Source: Siphonodentalium dalli (Eukaryota; Mollusca; Scaphopoda; Gadilida; Siphonodentaliidae). From it: a DNA stretch of 64,000 nucleotides. The stretch is from assembly GCA_032622095.1 (NCBI GenBank), contig CP136061.1, forward strand, positions 261,794,077-261,858,076. The letters run 5' to 3'. Position numbers and translations under genes: made by a program. This document shows, in pieces, positions 1 through 12,000 of this stretch (its first letter is position 1; each line of letters opens with the position of its first letter). Under the pieces are notes generated by a model. It worked only from the letters and a program-made list of their open reading frames with translations. It did no database searches and was not told the origin of the DNA.

Positions 1-1075
1 AAACTTAAAGTGATGTGAAACACTCCGGTATAAGGTGATAATTAAAGTGATGTGAAACACTCCGGTATGGTGGTCAAATAGAAATGGAGAATAATCTTAA
101 AGTGATATGAAACACTCCAGTAGGGTGATCAAATAGAAATGGAGAATAATCTTAAAGTGATATGAAACACTCCAGTAGGGTGATCAAATAGAAAGGAGAA
201 TAATCTTAAAGTGATGTGAAACACTCCGGTAGGTGATCAAATAGAAAGGAGAATAAACTTAAAGTGATATGAAACACTCCAGTAGGGTGATCAAATACAA
301 ATGGAGAACAATCTTAAAGTGATGTGAAACACTCCGGTATGGTGGTCAAATAGAAATGGAGAATAATCTTAAAGTGATGTGAAACACTCCGGTAGGGTGA
401 TCAAATAGAAAGGAGAATAATCTTAAAGTGATGTGAAACACTCCGGTAGGTGATCAAATAGAAAGGAGAATAAACTTAAAGTGATATGAAACACTCCAGT
501 AGGGTGATCAAATACAAATGGAGAACAATCTTAAAGTGATGTGAAACACTCCGGCATGGTGGTCAAATAGAAATGGAGAATAATCTTAAAGTGATATGAA
601 ACACTCCAGTAGGGTGATCAAATAGAAATGGAGAATAATCTTAAAGTGATATGAAACACTCCAGTAGGGTGATCAAATAGAAAGGAGAATAAACTTAAAG
701 TGATATGAAACACTCAGGTGGGGTGATCAAATAGAAATGGAGAATAATCTTAAAGTGATGAAACACTCCGGTATGGTGGTCAAATAGAAATGGAGAATAA
801 TCTTAAAGTGATATGAAACACTCCAGTATGGTGGTCAAATAGAAATGGAGAATAATCTTAAAGTGATATGAAACACTCCAGTAGGGTGATCAAATAGAAA
901 TGGAGAATAATCTTAAAGTGATGAAACACTCCGGTAAGGTGATCAAATAGAAATGGAGAATAATCTTAAAGTGATGAAACACTCCGGTATGGTGATCAAA
1001 TAGAAATGGAGAATAATCTTAAAGTGATGTGAAACAATCCGGTATGGAGATCAAATATAAATGGAGAATAATATT
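1..1075. repeat. ~57-bp tandem array (about 19 copies), cut by the window start
   Basis: The unit contains AAAGTGATGTGAAACACTCC, GGTAGGGTGATCAAATAGAA and ATGGAGAATAATCTT. Units vary by small indels (53-59 bp) and by linked variants (GTGATATG with CCAGTA; GTGATGTG with CCGGTA). The array probably lies in an upstream CTU1 intron. Confidence 0.92.
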
Positions 1076-1442
1076 GCTCAAAGTAGATATTTTTACAAAT
1101 ATTATATTCAAATTGACAAAACACGCTGTCATTCTTTTATAGTAATTAAAATTTAAATGCAGTGACTTTCGGTGGCGAACTCATTTTTGTTAGTTTATCG
1201 CAGATAGATGCGTCCCGATTCGAGAAGTAAATATTTACAATTGCGCGCAGTTCAGACAAAGTTTTCTATGAAGTGGTATGGTCGATTTGCTTGAGATTTT
1301 TGGCGATGTTAGTAGAATGCTACATTACTCCAAATGGCATAAGGACTGAACACCAAATTATCAGTTTCAAGCACCCGAACAAGTCCTTAATATGTTTTTA
1401 ATGGTTAGCATACATGTACTCTTAGGTTAGGACTTTTGGTTT
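1076..1442. other. No feature recognised (intronic)
   Basis: AT-rich sequence with no splice-flanked coding block matching CTU1. I see nothing supportable here. Confidence 0.6.
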
Positions 1443-1577
1443 TGAGAATTTATATAGGCCTTTAGATGTTGAGAATTTATATAGGCCTTTAGATGTTGAG
1501 AATTTATATCGGCCTTTAGATGTTGATAATTTATATCGGCCTTTAGATGTTGATAATTTATATCGGCCTTTATATTA
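1443..1577. repeat. 27-bp minisatellite, five copies
   Basis: The unit is GAGAATTTATATAGGCCTTT plus AGATGTT. The first copies carry ATAGG and the later copies ATCGG and GATAAT, so substitutions accumulate along the array. Confidence 0.9.
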
Positions 1578-1749
1578 TTATTGCGAGGGATCTTCAATAT
1601 AAATAGAAAAAAATTGATTTCTTGTCTGTCTGTAAGCCATGTGTTTCTCCGTGGGGAAAGCTTATTTAAGTAGCTTTTATGATGTATGCCATTCAGAATT
1701 GTTTTAATGATGAACAGAAAATCTTAACGCATAGATGTGTTCCTATCAT

Positions 1750-1870
1750 GGTGCCTCACTTAATTTTTGCATCACCAGATCACATTATATACGACATATT
1801 CTATATTATATACCATTTGAAAGAGGAAGCTCCAGTTGAATAAACTGTGAACATGTTGTTTTTGTCAAGG
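1750..1870 (+). repeat. Unexpanded copy of the dispersed repeat that hosts the 27-bp array
   Basis: It contains CTCACTTAATTTTTGCATCA, then CATTATATACGACATATTC, then TATATTATATACCATTTGAA and AGAGGAAGCTCC, and AACATGTTGTTTTTGT. The same flanks surround the expanded array at 10112-11650. Only about one CATTATATAC unit is present here. Confidence 0.75.
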
Positions 1871-1908
1871 TAGCGACGTGTGTTTTATGCTTAATTATAG
1901 GCCCATCC

Positions 1909-2480
1909 AAAAGATGGGGGGGGGGTATACTGGATTACATGTGTCTGTGCGTCTATTGGGACATCCGTCCGTCAGGCTCATATTTCTCAACCATGTGTTA
2001 TCAGATCTCGATGAAATTTTGTATGAATGTTTGTCATCAGAAGCACTTCCAAAAGAGGGTTGATTGACGGTGTTCACAATTACATTTCAAGTGTTATCCC
2101 TCTTTGTTTATCTGAAAATGTTGGATTTCTGCCTATCAACTCATATATCTCAACTATGGGTTATCGGATCTCGATGAAATTTAGTATGCAGTTTGGCATC
2201 AGGAAGTTTTTCAAAAGAGCATTCACTGATGTTGTTCACATTTTCCTCTCAAGAGTTATACCTCTTTGTTTATCTGAAAATGTTGGATTTCAACATGTCC
2301 GCTCATATATCTCAGCCATGGGTTATTGGATTTTGTAGAAAATTTGGTATGGAGGTTTGGCATCAGGAGGACTTTCAAAAGTGTGTTCAGTTACATGTAT
2401 GTTGTTTGCATTTTCTGTTCAAGATTTATCCCTCTTTGTTCATCTGAAAATGTTTAATTTGTGTCCGTCCGCTCATATAT
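1909..2480 (+). repeat. GGGGGTATAC/CCGTCCG dispersed repeat with ~165-bp internal units
   Basis: It starts with a G run and GTATACTGGATTACATGTG. It holds CATCCGTCCGTCAG and then about three diverged ~165-bp units, each with TCATATATCTC, ATCTCGATGAAATTT-like and TCTTTGTTTATCTGAAAATG segments. Related copies are at 9320-10100 and 18001-18622. Confidence 0.7.
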
Positions 2481-2734
2481 CTTTTAAAATTTGGTTTCTG
2501 TCTTGCCGATGTTTAAATTGGCATCATGAGGGTATCCCAGCACCCGAGGTGCAACTTTTTGTTAAAATCTGGTCTTATTATTCTCAATGGAAGGGGAATA
2601 ACTCTATCTCTTTGTTGGTAATTATGATACATTCTGGGGTAAATAATGGGGGAAGTCTGGTGAATCTGAGAATCACTATCGCTTGGTGCACACTGCTAGG
2701 CCACAGCTGTTCTCGTGGAATATATATTTTTAGC

Positions 2735-2812
2735 CCCTCTTCCAAATTGGATATAATATGGAATATGTGGTGTATAATGTTATCCGGAAATTAAGTGGAC
2801 CTTTAAATCCTG
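2735..2812 (-). repeat. Second unexpanded copy of the 27-bp array host repeat
   Basis: Read on the - strand it gives AAAGGTCCACTTAATTTCCG, GATAACATTATACACCACAT, TCCATATTATATCCAATTTG and GAAGAGG. This matches the left and right flanks of the 10112-11650 locus with a single CATTATATACC-like unit between them. Confidence 0.75.
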
Positions 2813-3001
2813 ACACAACATCAGTTGGAATTTTCAGACCAAAAAGTTATCTGATAGTTTTATTCTTAGATCAAATGTCGATTATTTTCTTACTTTGGTC
2901 CAATTAATGATTTAGAAATTTCCAACCATAGGATGGGGTGTGAGGTTGGAAATTTCCAATAGTTGGTACGTGTCTCCTTTGAGCCACCTTTTTCCTTTCA
3001 G

Positions 3002-3079
3002 GTACATTCTGTGGTGTGTTCAGACGGCAGGCATTAGACAGAGGAGCAGCGATGTTAAATGTTGAGAAAATTGTTACAG
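3002..3079 (+). CDS. CTU1: CTU1 exon a ([10 protein letters not shown]... motif)
   Basis: This is the first recognisable exon. Acceptor is TTTTTCCTTTCAG ending at 3001; donor is GTAACC from 3080. It starts with two bases of a split Cys codon and ends in phase 1. It encodes [20 protein letters not shown] then EKIVTG. The CxxC pair is a predicted metal-cluster ligand pair by homology to archaeal and bacterial TtuA. Confidence 0.92.
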
Positions 3080-6000
3080 GTAACCTGTCAAATAATTTTT
3101 ATTTGTTTTTTTTATTTTTATTTATTGGCTGAGAATTGATTACAATTTATTTTGACGTAAAATAAGCTAGTTGAATTTGTGTTGGTCAGTGAGAAAAAAA
3201 TCTTCAAATTTTAGAAGTATAATGGCATTTAGATTAATAAGGGCGTTCATGCATTTCTTGAAATATTCATAACATTTTAAAAGTTCTGAGCATATAAATA
3301 CTTTTGTTTACGTAACATTTGAATCAACACATGAAATTTCATAATGGAGAACTATCAATAATGAACATTAGAACAAAGTTTATCTATTTATCCATGTTCT
3401 TAGTGGTGGTGATTACATACGTTTATATTGTTTCCACTTTTGCCCACTGTGAGTGCCTTGTGTCCCTTTAATTGTCATTAATTTTCTGAGAGTAAACAGT
3501 TCAGCCATTTAACCAGTCGTTTTGGTCTTTTTTTCAGGTCATAATGCGGATGATATAGCCGAGACTGTGATTATGAACAGTGAGTTAGTTTAGATTTAAT
3601 AAAGTACAATCATATGTGGCTTCATTTTTTACTGCAAATCCCCAAACAAAATATTTACTGATCTGATTCTTACCAAAATGACATTGTTTCAGAATTGATG
3701 TGGATCGTACCTCTGATCAATTGTAAATAATCTTGATGTTTTTGACCAGAGCATATGTTCTATCCACTTGATGGATCTTATGGGCTTGACACCTGCCTAT
3801 GTATGATTTAACCAATTCCAATTTCTACTTAACGAGGGCCATATGTCAACAATTATATCTGTAGATATCATGTTTATTTTGTCACCATCTGATGTTTCCT
3901 CAGCTGACTGTTGAGATTAGTGTGCCTGTCATTTTCAGAATGAGGTCCCCAGAGGGTGAATTTAGTGATGTTATCCCACATGGTGGGCTAGCATCACCAA
4001 ATTCACCCTCTGGGGACCTCATTCCACTTTGGCCTCAACTGCTATGGAAGACCTGGGATCAGATTGAAGTTCCCCAGTTGAATTTTGTGATAGTCACCCA
4101 TAAGTCACCTCGATTATGCATTTTATCTTCTGAAAATTAGATAATATAGAAACTCAACAGAAGGGAAAAAGTAACTAAAAACACTTTTATTTTGAGACTA
4201 TAGATACTTAGCAGAATGAGGTCCCCATAGTGTGAATTTGGTGATGCTAGCCTGCTTTGCGGGGTAGCGTTACTAAATTCACCCTCTGGGGACCTCATTC
4301 TGGAAATGATAGACACAAAATACTCAGGCTTGCTGACAATGGCCATATTATTGTACTCTTAAACTGCTTTAAACACAAAATTATGTTGGAACTTGTGATT
4401 GAAGAAAGATAACTCTAATTTCTAATGCCACTACTGGAAGTTCAATGGGCCTCAGTGTCAGATCTTGTTGCTGCATACCACATTAGGGACGTTTTATGTG
4501 TTTGAGAAGCATTGAAGTGACCTTTGAGAAGCATTGAAGTGACCTTTGAGAAGCATGGAAGTGACCTTTGAGAAGTATTGAAGTGACCTTTGCATCCTGT
4601 AGACAGATACAGTAATACAGTAATAAATAAACTCTTTAACCACAGCAGAATTATGTGTAACTTTTCAGGATTTAGTCTGAAATATGGCTTGTTGCCATTC
4701 ATCGGAAAGCTCTCGTGGGAGAGCTTTCTGATGAATGGCAACAAGCCATATTTCCGACTAAATCCTGAAAAGTTACACATAATTCTGCTGTGGTTAAAGA
4801 GTCGATTAATTAGGGCATTACTGTACTTTATTATTACCAGAATGAATGTCATATAATATGTTAAAGATGGTCTATCTCTTCCAACAAGTTTTACATAGTT
4901 TCCGCTGGTGGTTGTATTTTACTTAAATTACATCATACATGTTTGATTGAATAATCACAAACTGTTGTGTCTTTCAGTTTTGAGAGGAGATATTTCCCGA
5001 CTGAGAAGGTGTACTGCCATAAACACAGTAAGTTATTGTTTTAACACTCTCATCTCTCGTATGTGTAAATGCACATGTCTCTTGATTTTCACTTAAGTTG
5101 TTTCTATGGTTCCAAGGTTTCAAACAATATAATTATGACACAGCGAGATGAAATCTTTACTATTAAAAACTGACATAAAAATATAGGGCAAATTTTTAAT
5201 AGGTCCTGCATATATTGTACATTGGGTAGACATTTAATAAATTAAAAAAAAAACCTATTTGAGTTGGATAGAAATCAAAATTAGTGAGACATTTTCGTAC
5301 ACTTTAACACGTTTACTGCCAACTACGAGTTGTCTCATATTTTGCATGTAATTGAATGGGCGTCGACAGTAAACATGTTAATATGGTCAACAAAAGCAAT
5401 GTGAAACACAATGACTCGCCTCTGTGGCTCGTTGACTATACCTTCTCATGGTCCACAATTTTTCCATATTCAACTGCAAGCCACACATTATATATATAAT
5501 ATTGTGTACTGTTTCAGGGCTCTGAGGGTCTAATCTCCCGATGTAAACCATTCAAGTACACGTATGAGAAGGAAATTGTCATGTAAGTACACATATGAGA
5601 AAGAGATTGTCATGTATGTACACGTATCAGAAAGAGATTGTCATGTTAGTATATAGCATGAATTAGATCAGACAGTGAAAAACGTCTATATAATGGTAAT
5701 GCAAAGTTGAGCTAAATGCACTTTTGATACTGTTAACTCAGCATGTTGAAAACTCCTTCAAAACAGTGTGCCACACCCCCTTCAATTGTATCTCAGTCAG
5801 TCAAGTGCATGGAGCAGAAGACCATCAAATTGTAACGGCCAATCTTGTTTTATTTCCAATTAAATTAACTTACTGTGCAGTCTTTACTCCAAAACAAAAC
5901 TGACAATTCCGTGAGATGGACTAGTGGTTGATAACTGCAACAAACCAAACTTTCAGAATAGGTTTCACATATCATTGATTCATTGTATTCGGTAGTTAAA

Positions 6001-9000
6001 TTATTTTCAACCAAATTTGGTTTGGTGATACATGGTACCCCGGCAGATGTTATACGAGGTTTCATAATCACAAATATTTGTCATCACATATAATTTTATT
6101 ACGTAGTTGCGTTGTTTTCAACCAAATTTGGTTTGGTGACTCAGGATTCACCGGCGGATGTTATACCGGCTTAATTAAAACAATTTTGTTTTGAGACTCA
6201 AAATAACAATCAAAATGTGCGAGAAGTTCACAAAGGGCCTCTAACACACAAAGGGGCCGCAATAAAGGGGCCGCAATAAAGGGGCCGCAATAAAGGGGCC
6301 ACAATAAAGGGGCCACAATAAAGGGGCCACAATAAAGGGGCCACAATAAAGGAGCCTCTAACACACAAATGGGCCACAATAAAGGAGCCTCTAACACACA
6401 AAGTGGCCACAATAAAGGAGCCTCTAACACACAAAGGGGCCACAATAAAGGAGCCTCTAACACACAAAGGGGCCACAATAAAGGAGCCTCTAACACACAA
6501 AGGGGCCACAATAAAGGAGCCTCTAACACACAAAGGGGCCACAATAAAGGAGCCTCTAACACACAAAGGGGCCGCAATAAAGGGGCCTCTAACACACAAA
6601 GGGGCCGCAATAAAGGAGCCTCTAACACACAAAGGGGCCACAATAAAGGAGCCTCTAACACACAAAGGGGCCACAATAAAGGGGCCACAATAAAGGAGCC
6701 TAGGCCTCTAACACACAAAGGGGCCATAATAAAGGAGCCTCTAACACACAAAGGGGCCACAATAAAGGAGCCTGTTTCAGCTAGTTGTATATATTATTGT
6801 GATACACCATGTTTTTCTCGTTTGTATCTTTATCACATGCAAATACTTTTATTTTATTTCATCACTTTCTTCAAATCCTTGTCTATTTTTAGGTATGCAT
6901 ATTTCAAGAAATTGGACTACTTCTCCACAGAATGCATATACTCTCCAAACGCTTACAGGTAAACATGTATAAATACTGGATGTGGGTATATTTTTCTTTA
7001 ATCCTTCTTCACTGATTGGATTCTCCCACCCAGTTATTAAATGGAATGGTCTATTATTCATATGAAGGGAAGTTCCAGAAATATGATACAACAAATAATA
7101 CAAGTGAAGAAAGATTCCTACTGATTGGTGGGAAATGTTCTGATAATAAGTTTTAAAAATGGCATTATAGTGGGACTATATGCAACAAATGAATGAATTT
7201 TGAGCCATGGATGAGTGCAAAATACATCTATGAACGATGTAAACACATAGTAATTAATGAAAATAAGTTAATGACTCCAGTCATGGCTCAAATTCATTCA
7301 TGCGTTACTTATATTCTGTTGAGTATAATAGGAGATGGTCTCATAAATGACAGGATTTAGTGTAAAGTTCCCCTTTAAATGAAATAGGTCGTTGTTGAAC
7401 TTTAATATTATCTTAATATTTCCTAAGGGAGTATTTAGTATAGAAAGGGTTATGGTCACAATAATTTTGCAGTTTTGATCTAAACCACAAAAGTTTAAAC
7501 TAGACAGCTTCAAATTTCAAAAATTGGATGGCGATGAAAAGTGTTTGGGGTTGGGAGCCTAGCAATAAAAGAACTGTTTGTAGAAAACACATACTATTAA
7601 ATTAATAGCTGCAATGTGATGAAGTGGTTATTGGCTAAATAAAATGCATAGAGGCCTTTTATCTATTTAAAGATGCATAATCGTAATTACTATTTATTTG
7701 GATTCGGGGGTAAAAAATATTTGATTCGAGTCGAGGAACCCACGCATCAAAGCTCAGAGTGATCAGAGATCAATTTTTTAAATCTATTATTATTTTTCAC
7801 CACCGATTCTTTTTTGTGGCCCAGTAGAAAGTCAATGAGAAGACGGTCTCTGACCATATTGCGGAAGAAGATGGATAACTCTAAAATCAAGAGGCTTTTT
7901 TGTGTCAGATATTTTACAAACCGGCAAATTTTTTTGGTACAAAATGTTGAAAAATAACAGGTTTTGCAGGGTTTTGGGCAATTTTATACTATAGTTGATT
8001 CTGCTTAGCATTATTTTTCGGCAATTAATTGATTCTGATAAATGAAGCGGCATTTCAAAAATCAAAAAATGTTGTTGTTGGAATCTGATGATATGGTGAC
8101 CATCCAATCGGATTGTGTACCTTTAAATTCTGAGTACCAAATTATCTCTCAGTATCATAACTATAATTTTAATGCAGTTACATAGAACGACACAAGTGTG
8201 TTAATGGGTATGAGCAAAAGTGCTAAAGGATAGACTAAGAGACGCAGCCTCGAGTTCTATCCTTCCGTGATGGCACAAGTGCCGTATCGACAAACCCATT
8301 AACATATGTGTCATTCTGTGTTTATTACAAGCCACCGGTCCTAGAATCGGCAAAATAAATAAAAGTCTTCCATGGTTTATTCAGGCACAAACAGGTTTGT
8401 TTTGTCATGTGTGATGATGCTAATTTATTTTATAGTTCCAGTTCATGGTTGAGGAGAATGTCATTATGTCATGTGACATCAACGGGATGTGTATGAAACG
8501 CGTATTCCATACGTATTGGTAAATATGGAGCTTGACGAACACTATAATTCTAGGAACAAGTCTGTAATAAGTATTCAAACTAAGCGATTGGTCTGAGAAG
8601 TTATTTTTTATAACATTGTCTTTCTATGTTTTGGAGAAACTTGAATCCACTATCCAAATTAGTGCTAGAGACAGTCTAGCACCAATGATTCTTTCAAATG
8701 AATTCCTGTGTAAAAGCGTGTAATAAGTATTCAAACTAAGCGTTCCTAACAAGATTGGTCTGAGAAATAATTTTTTATAACATCATCTTCACGTGGTTGG
8801 GATCAACTTAAGTCCACTACCCAATTAGTACTAGAGAGAGTGTAGCCTTAATGAGTTCTTTCACTTGATTTCCTGTCATATATCTGTCTGAATAATCTGA
8901 TTTCTCAAGTATTCACATTCTATTTTAGGGGCTACGCCAGAGCATATATAAAAGATCTGGAAAAAATTAGACCAAGTTCTATTATAGGTATGTTCTATTG

Positions 9001-12000
9001 TAGGTATGTTACATATGATAGGTATGTTATTTATAGGTGTTATATGTGCAGTGTTACTTCTATACCCATTATATGAGCTCTCAAAGTTTGTGCAGTATAG
9101 TAAATCCCCATTTAACAATTTAACCATATCAGTATTTTTGGTCGACCAAAACTTTGATGAATTACGGTGGGTGTCCATCCGTGTTAGGTGTAAATGCTAT
9201 AACTCTAACAAACATAGTCCAGTTAAAATAAATTTGTTATCATGTCTACTACTCATGAATCTCTTGGATGGGTTATTAAACCAGCCCTGTCTGAATTGTT
9301 ATACCCCCTTCTTTTTTTAAAAGGGGGGGTATACTGTTTTGCACCTGTCCGTCCGTCCGTGCATGCGTCGTACCGTCCGTGCGTCGAGCCATGCGTCAGA
9401 CCGTCCGTACATCCGTCCGATGTCTGTTCATGTCATAACTTGAACAGTAGTGCTCAGATCTCAATAAAATTGCGTATGGATGTTCACTACTATGAGGACA
9501 TTAAATAGAGGGTTCCATCGTTTTGTTCAGATTTTTTGGTCCGTCTGGTGTCTGTTCATGTCGTAACTTCAACAGTTGTGCTGGGATCTCAATGAAATTA
9601 GGTATGGATGTTCACTACTATGAGGACATTAAATAGAGGGTTCCATCGTTTTGTTCAGATTTTCCATTCTAGAGTTATTCATCTTTGTTTATCTATAAAT
9701 GTAGGCTTTTTGGTTCGTCTGGTGTCTGTTCATGTCGTAACTTCAACAGTTGTGCTGGGATCTCAATTAAATTTGGTATGGATGTTCACTACTATGAGGA
9801 CATTAAATAGAGGGTTCCATCGTTTTGTTCAGATTTTCCATTCTAGAGTTATTCATCTTTGTTTATCTGGAAATGTTGGCTTTTTGGTCCGTCTGGTGTC
9901 TGTTCATGTCGTAACTTAACAGTTGTGCTGGGATCTCAATTAAATTTGGTATGGATGTTCACTACTATGAGGACATTAAATAGAGGGTTCCATCGTTTTG
10001 TTCAGATTTTCCATTCTAGAGTTATTCATCTTTGTTTATCTGGAAATGTTGGCTTTTTGGTCCGTCTGGTATCTGTTCATTTTATCAGGAGTTATGTCTC
10101 CTGGATTGATTAAAGGCCCACTTAATTTTCGAACCCCCAGATTACATTATATACCATGAACCCCCAGATAACATTATATACCATGAACCCCCAGATTACA
10201 TTATATACCATGAACCCCCAGATTACATTATATACCATGAACCCCCAGATAACATTATATACCATGAACCCCCAGATTACATTATATACCATGAACCCCC
10301 CAGATTACATTATATACCATGAACCCCCCAGATTACATTATATACCATGAACCCCCATATTACATTATATACCATGAACCCCCAGATAACATTATATACC
10401 ATGAACCCCCAGATAACATTGTATACCATGAACCCCCAGATAACATATACCATGAACCCCCAGATTACATTATATACCATGAACCCCCAGATTACATTAT
10501 ATACCATGAACCCCCAGATAACATTATATACCATGAACCCCCAGATGACATTATATACCATGAACCCCCAGATTACATTATATACCATGAACCCCCAGAT
10601 TACATTATATACCATGAACCCCCCAGATTACATTATATACCATGAACCCCCATATAACATATACCATGAACCCCCATATTATATTATATACCATGAACCC
10701 CCAGATTACATTATATACCATGAACCCTCCAGATTACATTATATACCATGAACCCCCCAGATTACATTATATACCATGAACCCCCCCAGATTACATTATA
10801 TACCATGAAACCCCCCCCCCCCCCAGATTACATTATATACCATGAACCCCAGATTACATTATATACCATGAACCCCCCCAGATTACATTATATACCATGA
10901 ACCCCCCAGATTACATTATATACCATGAACCCCCAGATAACATTATATACCATGAACCCCCAGATAACATTATATAAAATATATACCATGAACCCCCAGA
11001 TAACATTATATACCATGAACCCCCAGATAACATTATATACCATGAACCCCCAGATAACATTATATAAAATATATACCACATTATATACCATGAACCCCCA
11101 GATAACATTATATAAAATATATACCACATTATATACCATGAACCCCCAGATTACATTATATAAAATATATACCACATTATATACCATGAACCCCCAGATT
11201 ACATTATATAAAATATATACCACATTATATACCATGAACCCCCAGATAACATTATATAAAATATATACCACATTATATACCATGACCCCCCAGATAACAT
11301 TATATAAAATATATGCCACATTATATACCATGAACCCCCAGATAACATTATATACCATGAACACCCAGATTACATTATATAAAATATATACCATGAACCC
11401 CCAGATTACATTATATAAAATATATACCATGAACCCCCAGATAACATTATATGCCATGAACCCCCAGATTACATTATATAAAATATATACCATGAACCCC
11501 CAGATTACATTATATAAAATATATACCATGAACCCCCAGATTACATTATATAAAATATATACCATATTATATACCATTTGAAAGAGGAAGCTCCATTACA
11601 TTGCATTTTCCACTTATTCGATTTAATAAACTGAACATGTTGTTTTTGTTGAGAAACTTACCAGGGGTCTATTTCAAGATGTAATCATGATCACTTAACC
11701 CTTTACCCAACAAACCGGCCAAATAAAGCTTCAACAGCCTAAAATATCTTCGGTCTGTCTCAATAGAACCATACAAATATGGATATCATTGGAACCGGCT
11801 CCTTGACCACATTGTGATAGTTACAGTTATGCCCTGTGCCAATGCATTCTCTTATATATGCGAGTCGACCATAGGTCGCCTCGCATATATAAGAGAATGC
11901 ATTGGCCTAAAAAAAAATCTTTTTTACCATTTTTTCTTACATTCTTTAACAATTTTATAATTTTTAATGTGTTAAGCCAATGCATTCTCTTATATATGTG

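Noticed and set aside
1-3001. N-terminal PP-loop exons of CTU1
   Set aside because: I searched for the SGGKDS-type P-loop and the segment preceding CTFCG and found no splice-flanked match. They probably lie upstream of the window.
6161-6962. Repeat proteins of up to 199 residues on both strands of the 33-bp array
   Set aside because: They come from a 33-bp period and lie in a CTU1 intron. The + strand frame runs into exon e by chance in the wrong phase.
10156-11581. Long frames (e.g. MNPQITLYT repeats) in the 27-bp array
   Set aside because: The period is divisible by three, both strands are open, and composition is extreme. No gene evidence.
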